A program made the position numbers and the translations under genes. Positions 1-10,341 of a stretch of 64,000 nt of DNA are shown here, piece by piece; the first letter of the stretch is position 1; the number at the start of each line of letters is the position of its first letter. The DNA comes from Planctomycetota bacterium (GTDB lineage Bacteria > Planctomycetota > JAJSAM01 > JAJVHW01). Where the stretch lies: positions 24,140 to 88,139 of the forward strand of contig JAIOPE010000015.1 of assembly GCA_021414065.1 (NCBI GenBank), written 5' to 3'. The notes under the pieces are model-generated. The model had not been told where the DNA came from and did not search any database. It worked only from the letters and a program-made list of their open reading frames with translations.

Positions 1-4
1 CGCC

Positions 5-1870
5 ATGGGACGATCTCAGCGCTTCCTGGACGCACTCCGCACCCGCGTGCTCGTCGGCGACGGCGCGATGGGCACGGAACTCCACGCCCGCGGCCACGCG
101 TCGGACGAGTGCTACGAGTCGCTCAACACGAAGGCGCGCGACGCCGTCCGCGAGGTGCTCGCGGCCTACGTGAACGCCGGCGCCGACGTGATCGAGACGA
201 ACACGTTCCGCGCGAACCGCACGCACCTCGACACCTTCGGCCTCGGCGACAAGGTCTTCGAGTTCAACTACCGCGGCGCACGGCTGGCACGCGCTGCGGC
301 AGGGCGTGACGTCTTCGTCGCCGGCAGCGTGGGCCCGCTCAGCGTGGCGGCCAATCCCGGCGCCGAGCACGTCTCCGACTCGAAGGCCGTACACACGTAC
401 GAAGAGCAGATGGGCGCGCTCGCCGCCGGCGGCGTCGATCTGATCCTTCTCGAGACGTTCACGGACCTGCGTCAGATCCGCGCCGCGATCCGTGCCGCGC
501 GATCGGCGGCGCCGGAACTCCCCGTGCTCGCACAGATGGCGTTCTACGAGGGCCACGGCAGTCTCGGCGGCGTCTCGATCGGTCAGGCCATCGAGGAGAT
601 GCTCGCCGAAGGTGCGAGCGGCGTGGGAGTCAACTGCGGCCGCGGTTTCGCCGACGCGCTGCGCGTGGTCGAGAAGATGGCCGCGCTGACGGACGTCCCG
701 ATCTCCGTGTACCCGAACGCGGGCCTCCCCGAAGCGCGCGAGGGTCGGCTCGTCTACCGTCAGACGCCTGCGTACATGGCCGACATGGCCGAGCGCATGG
801 CGGCGGTCGGCGTGAACCTGATCGGCGGCTGCTGCGGGACCGACGCCAAGTCGATCGCCGCCATCGCGGCGCGGTTGAAGGGCCGTGCGTTGTCGCCGCG
901 GGTGCGCGGGCGGATCGACGTCGTCGAACCGAGCGCCGCGAGCGCTGCTGCCGCGACGCCGACCGCACCCGTCGAGACCAGTATCCTGCGACATCTCGGC
1001 AAGGAGCCGCTCATCGTCGCCGAGCTGGACCCGCCGCGCGGGATGAACACGGAACGGGTACTCGACGGCGCTCGCAAGCTGCGCGAAGCCGGTGCCCACC
1101 TGATCTCGATGGCGGAGAACCCGCTCGCGTCGATCCGCATGGGGAACGTCGGGATGGCGTACCTCGTGAAGCGCGACGCGGGCGCGGAACCGCTCGTCCA
1201 CTTCACCGGCCGCGACCGCAACACGATCGGCCTGCACAGCGACCTCATGGGCGCAGCGGCGCTCGGCGTGCGGCACGTCCTCGCCGTGACGGGCGATCCG
1301 GCGGGTGCTCGCGAGAGCGGGATCACGTCGGTCTACGACGTGAACTCGATCGGAATCTGCAAGATCGTCACCGCGTTGAACGAGGGGCGCACGCTGCACG
1401 GCGTGGACATCGGCCGGTCCGCCGGTCTCACGCTCGGCGTGGCGTTCAACCCGAACTTCCGCACGATGACGGGGCAGGTGAAGAAGCTCCGTCAGAAGGT
1501 GGACGCGGGCGCGCGGTTCGCGCTGTCGCAACTCGTCTACGACAGGGCGCGCATGGCGGAGATCCCCGAGGGCGTCCGCGCCTGCGGCATCCCCGTGCTT
1601 CCCGGCGTGATGCCGCTCGTCTCCCACAGGAACGCGCTCTTCATGCACCACGAGGTGCCCGGCGTCCACCTGCCCGAGGACATCCTCGCGCGCATGGAGA
1701 AGCATCCGACCGGCCCCGATGCCGAGAACGAAGGCCTCGACATCGCCCGCGAGATGATCGACGTCGCGCTGGCCGCCGGCGCACCGGGCATCTACCTCGT
1801 CACTCCGTTCCAGCGCGCCGACCTCACCGCCACGCTCGTGACGTACGTGCGGAAGGCGTGGAAGAAGTAG
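5..1870 (+). CDS. Bifunctional homocysteine S-methyltransferase / methylenetetrahydrofolate reductase
   Basis: N-terminal VLVGDGAMGTELHARG, GVNCGRG and GGCCGT zinc-site motifs; C-terminal MTHFR motifs (AELDPPRG, HFTGRDRN, LAVTGDPA, GVAFNPN, FALSQLVYD). Confidence 0.93.
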   Translation: MGRSQRFLDALRTRVLVGDGAMGTELHARGHASDECYESLNTKARDAVREVLAAYVNAGADVIETNTFRANRTHLDTFGLGDKVFEFNYRGARLARAAAGRDVFVAGSVGPLSVAANPGAEHVSDSKAVHTYEEQMGALAAGGVDLILLETFTDLRQIRAAIRAARSAAPELPVLAQMAFYEGHGSLGGVSIGQAIEEMLAEGASGVGVNCGRGFADALRVVEKMAALTDVPISVYPNAGLPEAREGRLVYRQTPAYMADMAERMAAVGVNLIGGCCGTDAKSIAAIAARLKGRALSPRVRGRIDVVEPSAASAAAATPTAPVETSILRHLGKEPLIVAELDPPRGMNTERVLDGARKLREAGAHLISMAENPLASIRMGNVGMAYLVKRDAGAEPLVHFTGRDRNTIGLHSDLMGAAALGVRHVLAVTGDPAGARESGITSVYDVNSIGICKIVTALNEGRTLHGVDIGRSAGLTLGVAFNPNFRTMTGQVKKLRQKVDAGARFALSQLVYDRARMAEIPEGVRACGIPVLPGVMPLVSHRNALFMHHEVPGVHLPEDILARMEKHPTGPDAENEGLDIAREMIDVALAAGAPGIYLVTPFQRADLTATLVTYVRKAWKK

Positions 1871-1894
1871 CGCGTCGCGCCGACGCCCGCGGGG

Positions 1895-2650
1895 CTAGGG
1901 CTTCGCGGTGATCGTCAGCGGCATCTGCAGCGAGCGTGCGGGCCCGTTCGGGCCCTTCCACATGGGGAGGCCGAGGCGGGCCCAGACCGGATCGGCGCGC
2001 AACTCGGCGTGGACGGTGTACTCCCCGGGCGGGAGAGCCAGGTCGGCGGTGCCGACGACGAGGGCGGGGAGGTCCATCGAGGCGCCCGACGCGACCAGTG
2101 TCGTGCGACGCGGGTACGGGTCGGGACCGGACTCGACAACGCGCCGGACTTCATTGCCCCCGCCGTCGAGGACCACGATCGAAAGCGTGGGGTGGGGCTC
2201 GCCCGGCGCAGGCAAGTGGAACGGCTTCAGGCTCGTGTTGACGAAATGGACGGTCGCAGGCACCGAAGTCCCGCTCAATGCGCTCGGCCAGCGAAGCTCA
2301 AGTTCGACGACCAAGTCGCCGTCCGCAGACGTCGTGACGACGCGGGGCTCGATCTGCGCTGGGTTTGGGACGACCTCCGGCGCGGGGACTGCACCGGCCG
2401 CCTGGCCGTTCGCTGCCGCCTGGACCACCACCGGGACCATCGCCGCGGCCGGCCCGGTCGCCGCCGCTGAGCCTGCGGCAGACTCGAGCGAAGGCGCGAG
2501 GAAACGCGGCACCGCGAGCGCGGCGGTCGTCCCAAGCACCGCAACTGCGATCAGGACGACCGCAAGTCGCGAGGACCCCGCGGCGCGTCGCGAGAGATCG
2601 CGTCGCGCAGGCGTGGTGACGGAGGGGGTGCGGCGGTCGGTTGGGTGCAT
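1895..2650 (-). CDS. Hypothetical membrane-anchored extracytoplasmic protein
   Basis: N-terminal Arg-rich segment then TM helix (LAVVLIAVAVLGTTAALAV), Ala/Pro linker, beta-rich C-terminus. Confidence 0.6.
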   Translation of the reverse strand: MHPTDRRTPSVTTPARRDLSRRAAGSSRLAVVLIAVAVLGTTAALAVPRFLAPSLESAAGSAAATGPAAAMVPVVVQAAANGQAAGAVPAPEVVPNPAQIEPRVVTTSADGDLVVELELRWPSALSGTSVPATVHFVNTSLKPFHLPAPGEPHPTLSIVVLDGGGNEVRRVVESGPDPYPRRTTLVASGASMDLPALVVGTADLALPPGEYTVHAELRADPVWARLGLPMWKGPNGPARSLQMPLTITAKP

Positions 2651-2727
2651 GGGGGCTCCACGTCCCTGTCGGACCTGCGCACGGGCTTGCTTGAGGCGGC
2701 GGTGCGCGCGGGTCGATACTCCCTCTC

Positions 2728-5700
2728 ATGCAACCTCGCATCGCACCTGAGTCCGTCGTGTCAGCGCTCGTTCGCCTCGCCGGGCGAACCCTGGCCGGTT
2801 GGAGTGCCCGCGTTCGCGTCGGCGCCGACCCGCGACGCTGCGAGGCGGGAACGATCGTCTTCTTCCCGCGGGGCGCGTTCGTGCTGCGCTGCGGGATTGC
2901 GGCGATCGTCGAGGTCGCGAGGGGCGGAGCGTCCGCTGGGCCGGTGGAAGCACTGGCGCTGTCGCAGGTGCTGGCGCAGGCGGTGGCGGACGTTGCGGCC
3001 GTCGAGGGCGCGTCTCTGGCCGCGGCCCGAGCCGACGGTGCGATCTCCGAGTCCCTTCGGGCGTCGTACGCGGGCGGCGACGAACGACTCGACCGACTTG
3101 CCGCGTGGGCCCGGAGTCTGAAGCGCGGCGCGGCGTTCCCGCAACTGGCGACCGACGGCGCGTGGCGGGCGAGCGTGGTGGAACTGGCGGCGCGCCTGCG
3201 CGGCTTCGCCGATCTCGAGGACGCCCGACTGCAACTCGCCGCCGCGGATCTGGCCGACGCGGAAGTCGAGGTGTTCTCAGCGCGACTGCTCCGCGTGCGC
3301 GACATCGCGTGGCAGGTGGAGCGCGAGGCCGTTCCGCAGGCCGACGAAGCGATCGCCCTCTGCGGCGAAGACGCTCCCACGCCGAAGCTCGTCGCCGACC
3401 TGCGCAATGTGACGGCGGTGCTCCGTTGCATCGATCGCATCGAGATCCGCGGCCGCGACTCGGCCGGTCTGGCCGTGCAGGTCTCGTTCAAAGACGCCGG
3501 CGGGCTCGCCTCGTTCCGTCGCCGATCCGACGGTCTCGGCATCGCGTCGGACCTCGAGCGTCGCACGCTGCTGCCCGACCTCGCCGCGATGTCGGTTGCG
3601 GTCTCCGCGGGGACCACGCCCTGTGTGACGTTCGTCTACAAGGTGGCGGCGGAAGTGGGGCGACTTGGCGACAACGTAGCGGAACTGCGACGCCAGATCC
3701 GCGGCGACACCGCGCTGCGCGCGGCGTTGTCGGTGGACGGCTCTCTCGCAGTCGTGCTCGGCCACACGCGGTGGGCGTCGAGCGGCGTCATCAGCGTGCC
3801 GAACTGCCACCCGGTGGACAACGGAACGCACCGCGACGCCGGCGGCGCAAGCGCCGCGTCGGTTCGCACGGGGCGCATCTTCGTGGTGATGAACGGCGAC
3901 GTGGACAACCACATCGACCTGCGCGACCGCTACGAGCGCGAGTCGTCGCTCGCGGTCTCACCGCGCATCACCACGGACACGAAGGTCGTGGCGCTCGAGA
4001 TCGACCGGCAGGTCGCTGCGGGGCACGGCATCGAGGACGCGTTCCGCCTCGCCGTGCAGTCGTTCCACGGATCGTGTGCGATCGGCATGGTCACGGATCT
4101 CGCGCCAGGCCGCGTGTTCCTGTCGCTCCGCGGGAGCGGCCAATCGCTGTACATCGGCGCGTCGGATGCCGGGTTCATGGCGTCGTCGGAGGTCTACGGC
4201 GTCGTCGAGGAGACGCCGAAGTACCTGAAGCTCGACGGCGAGAAGGACCGCATCGCGGGCGACCCGTCCACCCGCGGCCAGATCGTCGTCATCTCGGCCG
4301 ACGGCGCGCTCGGCGAGTCCGGGCTCGTGCGCCGCGGCTTCGACGGACCCGCTCTCGCTGTCGAGGCGAAGGAGATCCGCACGGCCGAGATCACCACGCG
4401 CGACGTGGACCGCGGCGACTTCGACCACTTCTTCCGCAAGGAGATCACCCAGTCCACGCGATCCGTTACGCGCACGCTCTGGGGCCGCGTGATCACGGGC
4501 GCCGACGGTCTGCGCCGCGTCTCGCCGCGCATCCTCTCGGACCGCGTTCGCGCACACGTCGCGTCGGGCAAGGTGAAGGAGATCCTCGTCGTCGGACAGG
4601 GCACCGCGGCCGTCGCCGGCATGGGCATCTCGGAGTTCTTCCGCCGCGCCGCGGCGGGCACGCCGATCCGCATCCACGCGCTCCCGGCGACGGAACTCTC
4701 GGGTTTCCACCTGCGCGACGACCTCTCGCACACGCTCGTGATCGCCGTCACCCAGTCCGGTTCCACGGCAGACACGAACCGCGCGGTGGACCTCGCGCGC
4801 CGCCGCGGCGCGGTCGTGATCGCCATCGTGAACCGCCGCAACTCCGACATCACCTACCGGGCCGATGGCGTCGTCTACACGTCCGACGGCCGCGACGTCG
4901 AGATGTCGGTCGCGTCCACGAAGGCCTTCTACTCGCAACTCACCGCGGGCGCGCTCGTCTCGCTGGCGCTCGCCGACGCATTCGGCGTGATCACTGCGTC
5001 CGACCTCGACCGTGAGGTCGCGGCGCTCGAGAATCTGCCCGCGCTGATGCAGCGGATGTTCGACGTCGAAGACACGATCCGCCGCGCCGCCGCGGAACTC
5101 GCCCCGACGCGCCAGCACTGGGCGGTCGTCGCCAGCGGGCCGAACCAGGTCGCGGGGGAAGAGGTCCGGATCAAGCTCTCGGAGCTCTGCTACAAATCGA
5201 TCGCGGTCGATACGGTCGAGAACAAGAAGCACATCGATCTGTCGAGCGAGCCGCTGGTGATCGTGCTCGCCGCGGGCAACCCGGAGTCGGTGCTGAACGA
5301 CGTCGTGAAGGACGTCGCGATCTTCAAGGCGCACAAGGCAGTGCCGATCGTCTTCGCGCCCGAGGGCGACCGTCGGTTCGACCCGTACGCCGCGGCCGTC
5401 ATCAGCGTTCCGGCGGCGCCGCCGCTGGCGTCGATGGTGCTCTGCGCGCTCGGTGGGCACCTCTTCGGCTACCACGCGGCGCGCGCCATCGACGAGAACG
5501 CGCGGTTCCTCTCCGGCGTCCGCGCCCAGGTGGTCGAGGCGATCGGCGACGATCGCGCCCGCGGCGAACTTCCGACGACGCTCGCGCCGTCGCGCCGCGA
5601 GTTCCTCGACCGTCTCCAGCAGGACCGGTTCACGTCGTCGATGCACCCCGTGACCGCTGTGCGGCTCTCGTCGCTGCTCGACCTGGCGACGGGCGTCGCC

Positions 5701-6432
5701 GTCGACACTCCGGAGACGCTGGCGTTCGCCGGGGCGCTCGACGGAGACGTACTGGCTGGTCTCGTCAACGTGCTCGGTCGGGCGCTGGACGAGTGCGCGC
5801 GCCCCGTGGATGCGATCAAGCATCAGGCGAAGATCGTCACGGTGGGCACGTCTCGGCCCGAGGAGGCGATGCGGGGCCTCGTCGCCGACGCGCTCGCCGT
5901 TGCGGGGGTGGACCAAGACGCACTGGCGCCCGTGGATCTGCTGGAGATCCGCCGCATCCAGCCGGCCGTGCGCGAGGTCGCAGGGCTCACGCGATACGTC
6001 GTTGCCGGTCTTCGCGCCGACGGTTCGCCGGGCCACGAGACGACGCTTCGCGTCGTGGACCGCCGGGGCGTCGCGGCGTCGATGAAGTCGCGCGCGGAAC
6101 AGGGCGCGCCGCTTGCCGGCACGAAGCGACAGGTCGTGTCCGACCGGCGGCTGTTCCTCGGCGTCGGGCGGGGCGACGGCCACCGGATCGCGATCCTTCC
6201 GATGCTCGGTGCCGATCGCATGGTGTCGGGCCTCGTGCTGCTGCACCTCGCGTTCCTTCCGGACCTGTCGCGCGCGGCGAAGTCCGAGTTGCTCGGAGCG
6301 AAGCTCGACCGCCTCCGTGATCTCGTCACGGAGACCAACCGCACCTTCGACCTCGCGATGCTCGATCGGCTGACGCCGGAGCAGATCGTCGTCGAAGATG
6401 CGAGCGACCTGGCCGAGCGCATCGTCGCGTAG
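2728..6432 (+). CDS. Large GlmS-like protein: class II glutaminase-like domain with insertion, tandem SIS domains, C-terminal extension
   Basis: CGIAAIVE (nucleophile-like Cys ~54), RIEIRGRDSAGLAV, HTRWASSGVISVPNCHPVDN; SIS motifs VVGQGTAAVAGMG, TQSGSTADT, VASTKAF. Confidence 0.85.
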   Translation: MQPRIAPESVVSALVRLAGRTLAGWSARVRVGADPRRCEAGTIVFFPRGAFVLRCGIAAIVEVARGGASAGPVEALALSQVLAQAVADVAAVEGASLAAARADGAISESLRASYAGGDERLDRLAAWARSLKRGAAFPQLATDGAWRASVVELAARLRGFADLEDARLQLAAADLADAEVEVFSARLLRVRDIAWQVEREAVPQADEAIALCGEDAPTPKLVADLRNVTAVLRCIDRIEIRGRDSAGLAVQVSFKDAGGLASFRRRSDGLGIASDLERRTLLPDLAAMSVAVSAGTTPCVTFVYKVAAEVGRLGDNVAELRRQIRGDTALRAALSVDGSLAVVLGHTRWASSGVISVPNCHPVDNGTHRDAGGASAASVRTGRIFVVMNGDVDNHIDLRDRYERESSLAVSPRITTDTKVVALEIDRQVAAGHGIEDAFRLAVQSFHGSCAIGMVTDLAPGRVFLSLRGSGQSLYIGASDAGFMASSEVYGVVEETPKYLKLDGEKDRIAGDPSTRGQIVVISADGALGESGLVRRGFDGPALAVEAKEIRTAEITTRDVDRGDFDHFFRKEITQSTRSVTRTLWGRVITGADGLRRVSPRILSDRVRAHVASGKVKEILVVGQGTAAVAGMGISEFFRRAAAGTPIRIHALPATELSGFHLRDDLSHTLVIAVTQSGSTADTNRAVDLARRRGAVVIAIVNRRNSDITYRADGVVYTSDGRDVEMSVASTKAFYSQLTAGALVSLALADAFGVITASDLDREVAALENLPALMQRMFDVEDTIRRAAAELAPTRQHWAVVASGPNQVAGEEVRIKLSELCYKSIAVDTVENKKHIDLSSEPLVIVLAAGNPESVLNDVVKDVAIFKAHKAVPIVFAPEGDRRFDPYAAAVISVPAAPPLASMVLCALGGHLFGYHAARAIDENARFLSGVRAQVVEAIGDDRARGELPTTLAPSRREFLDRLQQDRFTSSMHPVTAVRLSSLLDLATGVAVDTPETLAFAGALDGDVLAGLVNVLGRALDECARPVDAIKHQAKIVTVGTSRPEEAMRGLVADALAVAGVDQDALAPVDLLEIRRIQPAVREVAGLTRYVVAGLRADGSPGHETTLRVVDRRGVAASMKSRAEQGAPLAGTKRQVVSDRRLFLGVGRGDGHRIAILPMLGADRMVSGLVLLHLAFLPDLSRAAKSELLGAKLDRLRDLVTETNRTFDLAMLDRLTPEQIVVEDASDLAERIVA

Positions 6433-6474
6433 AAGTGATGTGCCGTCGCCGAACCGCTCGATAGCATTCCGGTG

Positions 6475-7359
6475 ATGATCACCCATCGACTCGTCGCGTT
6501 CGCCCTTGTCGCGTCCCTCGCCGTGCTCGCGAGCGCCTGCGGCGCCGACCCGGCGCCAAGTCGCCCCGTGGCGCCGCCCGCCCCGGCTCCCGCGCCGCAT
6601 GTCGCCGTTCACGTGCGACTCGTCACCACGACCTCGGTCCAGGACAGCGGCCTGCTCGCCGCGATCCTGCCCGAGTGGGAGCGGGCCACGGGCGACGTCG
6701 TGGACGTGATCGCGCTCGGCACCGGCGCGGCGTTCAAGTCTGCAAAGGACGGCAACGCCGACCTTCTGCTCGTCCACGACAAGAAGGGCGAGGAGGAGTT
6801 CATCGCTTCCGGCGACGGCGTGGGGCGCACCGAGTTCCTGTGGAACTCGTTCGAGATCCTCGGCCCCGCGTCGGACCCGGCGCAGGTCAAGGGCGTGAAG
6901 TCGGCGCCCGAGGCGCTGAAACGGATCGCCGCCGCAGATGCGAAGTTCGTCTCCCGTGGCGACGACTCGGGCACGCACCGTCGCGAAAAGTCGCTCTGGG
7001 AGAAGGCCGGCGGGCGCCCGACGTGGGCCGGGTATCGAGAAGCTGGGCAGGGCATGGGACCGACGCTTCGCATCGCCGACGAGACCGACGCGTATGTGCT
7101 GTGCGACCAGGGAACCCGATACGGCTACAAGGGCGCGCTACGCCTCACGTCGCTGCTGGCGGCGACGCCGGAGCTGCGCAACGTCTACTCGGTGGTCCGC
7201 CTGAACGTTGCGAAGCACACGCACGTGAAGAAGCAGGCGGACGATCTCGCGGCCTGGCTGCTCACGCCCGAGACCGCCAAGCGCATCGAGGCGTTCCAGG
7301 TGAACGGGAACACGCTCTTCAACTCGTTGCGCCTCACGCCTCCCGCGAAAGACCAGTGA
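6475..7359 (+). CDS. tupA: Tungstate ABC transporter substrate-binding lipoprotein (TupA-type)
   Basis: Lipobox-like LASAC; VRLVTTTSVQDSGLLAAILPEWERATG, ALGTGAAFKSAKDGNADLLLVHDKKGEEEFI, FVSRGDDSGTHRREKSLW as in TupA/WtpA-type proteins. Alternative GTG start at 6472. Confidence 0.88.
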   Translation: MITHRLVAFALVASLAVLASACGADPAPSRPVAPPAPAPAPHVAVHVRLVTTTSVQDSGLLAAILPEWERATGDVVDVIALGTGAAFKSAKDGNADLLLVHDKKGEEEFIASGDGVGRTEFLWNSFEILGPASDPAQVKGVKSAPEALKRIAAADAKFVSRGDDSGTHRREKSLWEKAGGRPTWAGYREAGQGMGPTLRIADETDAYVLCDQGTRYGYKGALRLTSLLAATPELRNVYSVVRLNVAKHTHVKKQADDLAAWLLTPETAKRIEAFQVNGNTLFNSLRLTPPAKDQ

Positions 7360-8003
7360 ACGACGTCGCCGAAGCGACCGGCCTCACACTCGCCATCTCG
7401 GTCGCGTCGGTCGTCTTCGCGACGATTCCAGCGTTGCCTCTCGCCGTCGCTCTCGGGCTGTCCCGCTCACGCGCGGCCGACGTGGCGCTCGTGGCTGCGC
7501 GGACGGCGATGGCGTTCCCGACGGTGCTCGCGGGGCTGGTCGTCTACGGCATGGTCTCGCGCCACGGGCCGCTCGGCTCGCTTGAGTTGCTCTACACGCC
7601 GTCTGCGATCGTGGCGGGCGAGGTGATGCTCGCGTTCCCGTTGGTCGTCGCGCTCGGCGCGTCGGCCGTGCGCGGACTCGACCCGCGTTTCGAGGAGACA
7701 CTCCGCGGACTCGGCGTGACCGGCGTGCGACGCATGCTGCTCACGGTGCGGGAGGCCGGTCCCGGCGTCGTGACGGCGATCCTCGCGGCGTTCGCGCGCT
7801 GCGTGACGGAGCTGGGCGTGGCGTTGCTCGTCGGAGGCAACCTGAAGGGCAGCACGCGAACGCTGACCACGGCGATCGCCCTCGAGACGTCCCGCGGCGA
7901 CTTCGACCGCGCGGTGCACCTCGGTTGCGTGCTGCTCGCGGTGGCGGTCGTGGTGAACGTGCTCCTCGCATGGTCTTCGCGAGGACGGAGCGCAGCCCGA
8001 TGA
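7356..8003 (+). CDS. tupB: Tungstate ABC transporter permease (TupB-type)
   Basis: GTG start overlapping tupA stop (GTGA), in frame with ORF ending 8003; hydrophobic, EETLRGLGVTGVRRML permease loop and ELGVALLVGGNLKGSTRTLTTAI. Confidence 0.85.
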   Translation: MNDVAEATGLTLAISVASVVFATIPALPLAVALGLSRSRAADVALVAARTAMAFPTVLAGLVVYGMVSRHGPLGSLELLYTPSAIVAGEVMLAFPLVVALGASAVRGLDPRFEETLRGLGVTGVRRMLLTVREAGPGVVTAILAAFARCVTELGVALLVGGNLKGSTRTLTTAIALETSRGDFDRAVHLGCVLLAVAVVVNVLLAWSSRGRSAAR

Positions 8004-8614
8004 TCGTCGCCGTCGTGAGTTCCGCGAGCGTGCGCTTCGACGACGGACGGACCGTTCGGCTGCCGGAACTCCGGATCGCGCCCGGCGAGCGCGTGGTCGT
8101 CGTCGGTCGGAACGGAACGGGGAAGTCCACGTTGTTGCGGGTGCTCGCACGCATCGCAGTCGCCGACCCGCTCGTTGGGGGAACCGTGGATCTGCCGACG
8201 GCCGCCGCCGACACCGCGTTCGTCGCTGCGCGTCCCTATCTGCTGCGCGGCACGGTGCTGTGGAACGTGGAGTTGCCGCTCGCCGCGCGTGGCGTGCCCC
8301 GGGCGGCGCGTCGCGTCCGGGCGATGGCCGCACTCGCCGAGATGGGCGCCGAGTCCCTCGCGGCACGTACGCGCGTCGGACTCTCCGACGGCGAAGTGCA
8401 GCGCGTGGCACTTGCGCGCGCGCTCGTCACCGAACCGAGACTCCTCCTGCTCGACGAGGCGCTCGCCTCGCTCGACGAAGTGGGAGCGACGGCGCTGGCG
8501 GCGGCGCTGCGAGCGCGGGAAGATCTGGCGGTCGTAGCTGCGGCTCCCGCGGAGCCCGCGATGCCGCCTGGCGTGAAGGTCCGCGTCGTCCGATCCGGAG
8601 AGACATCGTCATGA
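8000..8614 (+). CDS. tupC: Tungstate ABC transporter ATP-binding protein (TupC-type)
   Basis: ATGA overlap with tupB; Walker A GRNGTGKST, signature LSDGEVQRVALARAL, Walker B LLLLDEALAS. Confidence 0.85.
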   Translation: MIVAVVSSASVRFDDGRTVRLPELRIAPGERVVVVGRNGTGKSTLLRVLARIAVADPLVGGTVDLPTAAADTAFVAARPYLLRGTVLWNVELPLAARGVPRAARRVRAMAALAEMGAESLAARTRVGLSDGEVQRVALARALVTEPRLLLLDEALASLDEVGATALAAALRAREDLAVVAAAPAEPAMPPGVKVRVVRSGETSS

Positions 8615-10341
8615 TGAAGAACACGTCGCTCATGGGAGTTGCCGCCCTTGCGCTGTCCGCGACGGGGCTCTGCGCCTGCGGGGCGGACGGCGCGGCCGTC
8701 GTCGAGGCCAACGCGCAGGCGAATGAGTCGCGGCGCCCGAAGCTCGTCGTGCTGCTCTCCATCGATCAGTTCCGCGCGGACTACCTGACGCGCTTCGACG
8801 ATCTCTACCTGCCGCCGAAGTCCGACGGCAAGCCGGGCGGGTTCCGGTACCTGACCGAGACCGGTGCGTGGTTCACCGACGCACACCACGACCACTACCC
8901 GACCTACACCGGACCGGGCCACTCCGTCCTCCTCACCGGCGCAGCGCCGCACGTCTCGGGCATCGTGGGGAACCAGTGGTACGACCGCGCGCTGAAGCGC
9001 GTGCGCTACTGCGTCGAGGGCACGCCCTCGGATGGCGCGGCCGAAGGGAAGACCACTCCGGAGACGCTGCGAGTCACCACGGTGGGCGACGAGTTGGAGA
9101 CCGCGACCGGCGGGCAGGCGAAGACGTGGAGCTTCGGCCTGAAGGACCGCGCGGCGGTGCTCATGGCGGGGCACCTCGCCGACGGCGTGTTCTGGTTCGA
9201 CGACGTCCGCGGCAAGTGGGAGACGAGTGACTGGTACAAGGGCGACGACAAGGCGCCCGAGTGGATCCGAGAGTGGAACAAGGCGCGGGGCCCGGACCAG
9301 TCGTTCGGGGCCAAGTGGGAGTTCGGCGGCGGGCCGCAGGCGCTCGCCCGGCTCTGGGTTCCCCCGGGCGATCCGCGCCCCGAGGCGTTCTCGATGACGC
9401 TCGACCAGGGCAAGCCCGTTTCGAAGGGGGGCGAAGGCAAGGAGGCGCAGGCGTTCTACAAGAACTGGGCGCGCACGCCGTTCGCGACTGACTGGGTCCT
9501 GCGCACGGCGCTCCGCTGCGTCGATGCCGAGCAGTTGGGGCGCGACAACATTCCGGACCTGCTCACGATCAACCTCTCGACGAACGACTACGTGGGCCAC
9601 GCCTACGGCCCGGACAGCGCGCAGGTGCTCGACATCTCGGTCCGCACGGATCGCGCGCTGTCGGAGTTCTTTCGCGGCCTCGACGAGAAGGTCGGACTCG
9701 CCGACTGTGTCGTTGTGCTCTCTGCGGATCACGGCGTCGCACCGAACCCTCTCAAGTCGAGGAAGGTGGGCCTCCCGTCGGGCGTGCAACCCGACGACGA
9801 CGGCGGCATCGGCGTGTCTCCGCAGCGCGACGCCGCCGAGAAGGCGCTCGATCTCGCCTTCGGCGCCGACGACTGGGTGCTGTCGCACGTTGAACATCAG
9901 GTCTACCTGAACCGCGAAGCGATCCTGCGCCACCCGACCGTGACGGCGGAGCGGGTCGAAGACGTTGCCGCCCGCGCATGCGAGCAGTTCGAAGGCGTCT
10001 ACGCGTGCTGGACCCGCTCACAGATCCTCAATGGGAGGTTGCCCGACGTGCCCGAGGCGAAGCTCGTGTCGCGCGGGTTCCACCGGCGCATCTCGGGCGA
10101 CGTGATCATCGTGGCCGATCCGTTCTGGTCGCCCGCGCGCGGCCGCGACGGCGCCACACACGGTTCGGTGTTCACGTACGACACGAAGGTGCCGGTGGTC
10201 TTCTGCGGATTCGGCGTGAAGGCCGGACGGGTCCGCGAACGCGCGTCCACGCTCGACATCGCACCGACGTTGAGCGAACTGCTCGGGATCGCTCAGCCTT
10301 CCGGGAGCGAGGGCCGGGTGCTCGGGGAGGGCCTGAAGTAG
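8611..10341 (+). CDS. Alkaline phosphatase-superfamily / type I phosphodiesterase-like lipoprotein
   Basis: ATGA overlap with tupC stop; signal peptide with LCAC; LLSIDQFRADYL, YPTYTGPGHSVLLTG, NLSTNDYVGHAYGPDS, SADHGVAPNP. Confidence 0.85.
   Translation: MMKNTSLMGVAALALSATGLCACGADGAAVVEANAQANESRRPKLVVLLSIDQFRADYLTRFDDLYLPPKSDGKPGGFRYLTETGAWFTDAHHDHYPTYTGPGHSVLLTGAAPHVSGIVGNQWYDRALKRVRYCVEGTPSDGAAEGKTTPETLRVTTVGDELETATGGQAKTWSFGLKDRAAVLMAGHLADGVFWFDDVRGKWETSDWYKGDDKAPEWIREWNKARGPDQSFGAKWEFGGGPQALARLWVPPGDPRPEAFSMTLDQGKPVSKGGEGKEAQAFYKNWARTPFATDWVLRTALRCVDAEQLGRDNIPDLLTINLSTNDYVGHAYGPDSAQVLDISVRTDRALSEFFRGLDEKVGLADCVVVLSADHGVAPNPLKSRKVGLPSGVQPDDDGGIGVSPQRDAAEKALDLAFGADDWVLSHVEHQVYLNREAILRHPTVTAERVEDVAARACEQFEGVYACWTRSQILNGRLPDVPEAKLVSRGFHRRISGDVIIVADPFWSPARGRDGATHGSVFTYDTKVPVVFCGFGVKAGRVRERASTLDIAPTLSELLGIAQPSGSEGRVLGEGLK

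Noticed and set aside
3958-6978. 1006-aa minus-strand ORF antisense to the GlmS-like gene
   Set aside because: Arg/His/Asp-rich translation typical of antisense frames in high-GC DNA; no domain motif; the sense frame has clear conserved motifs.
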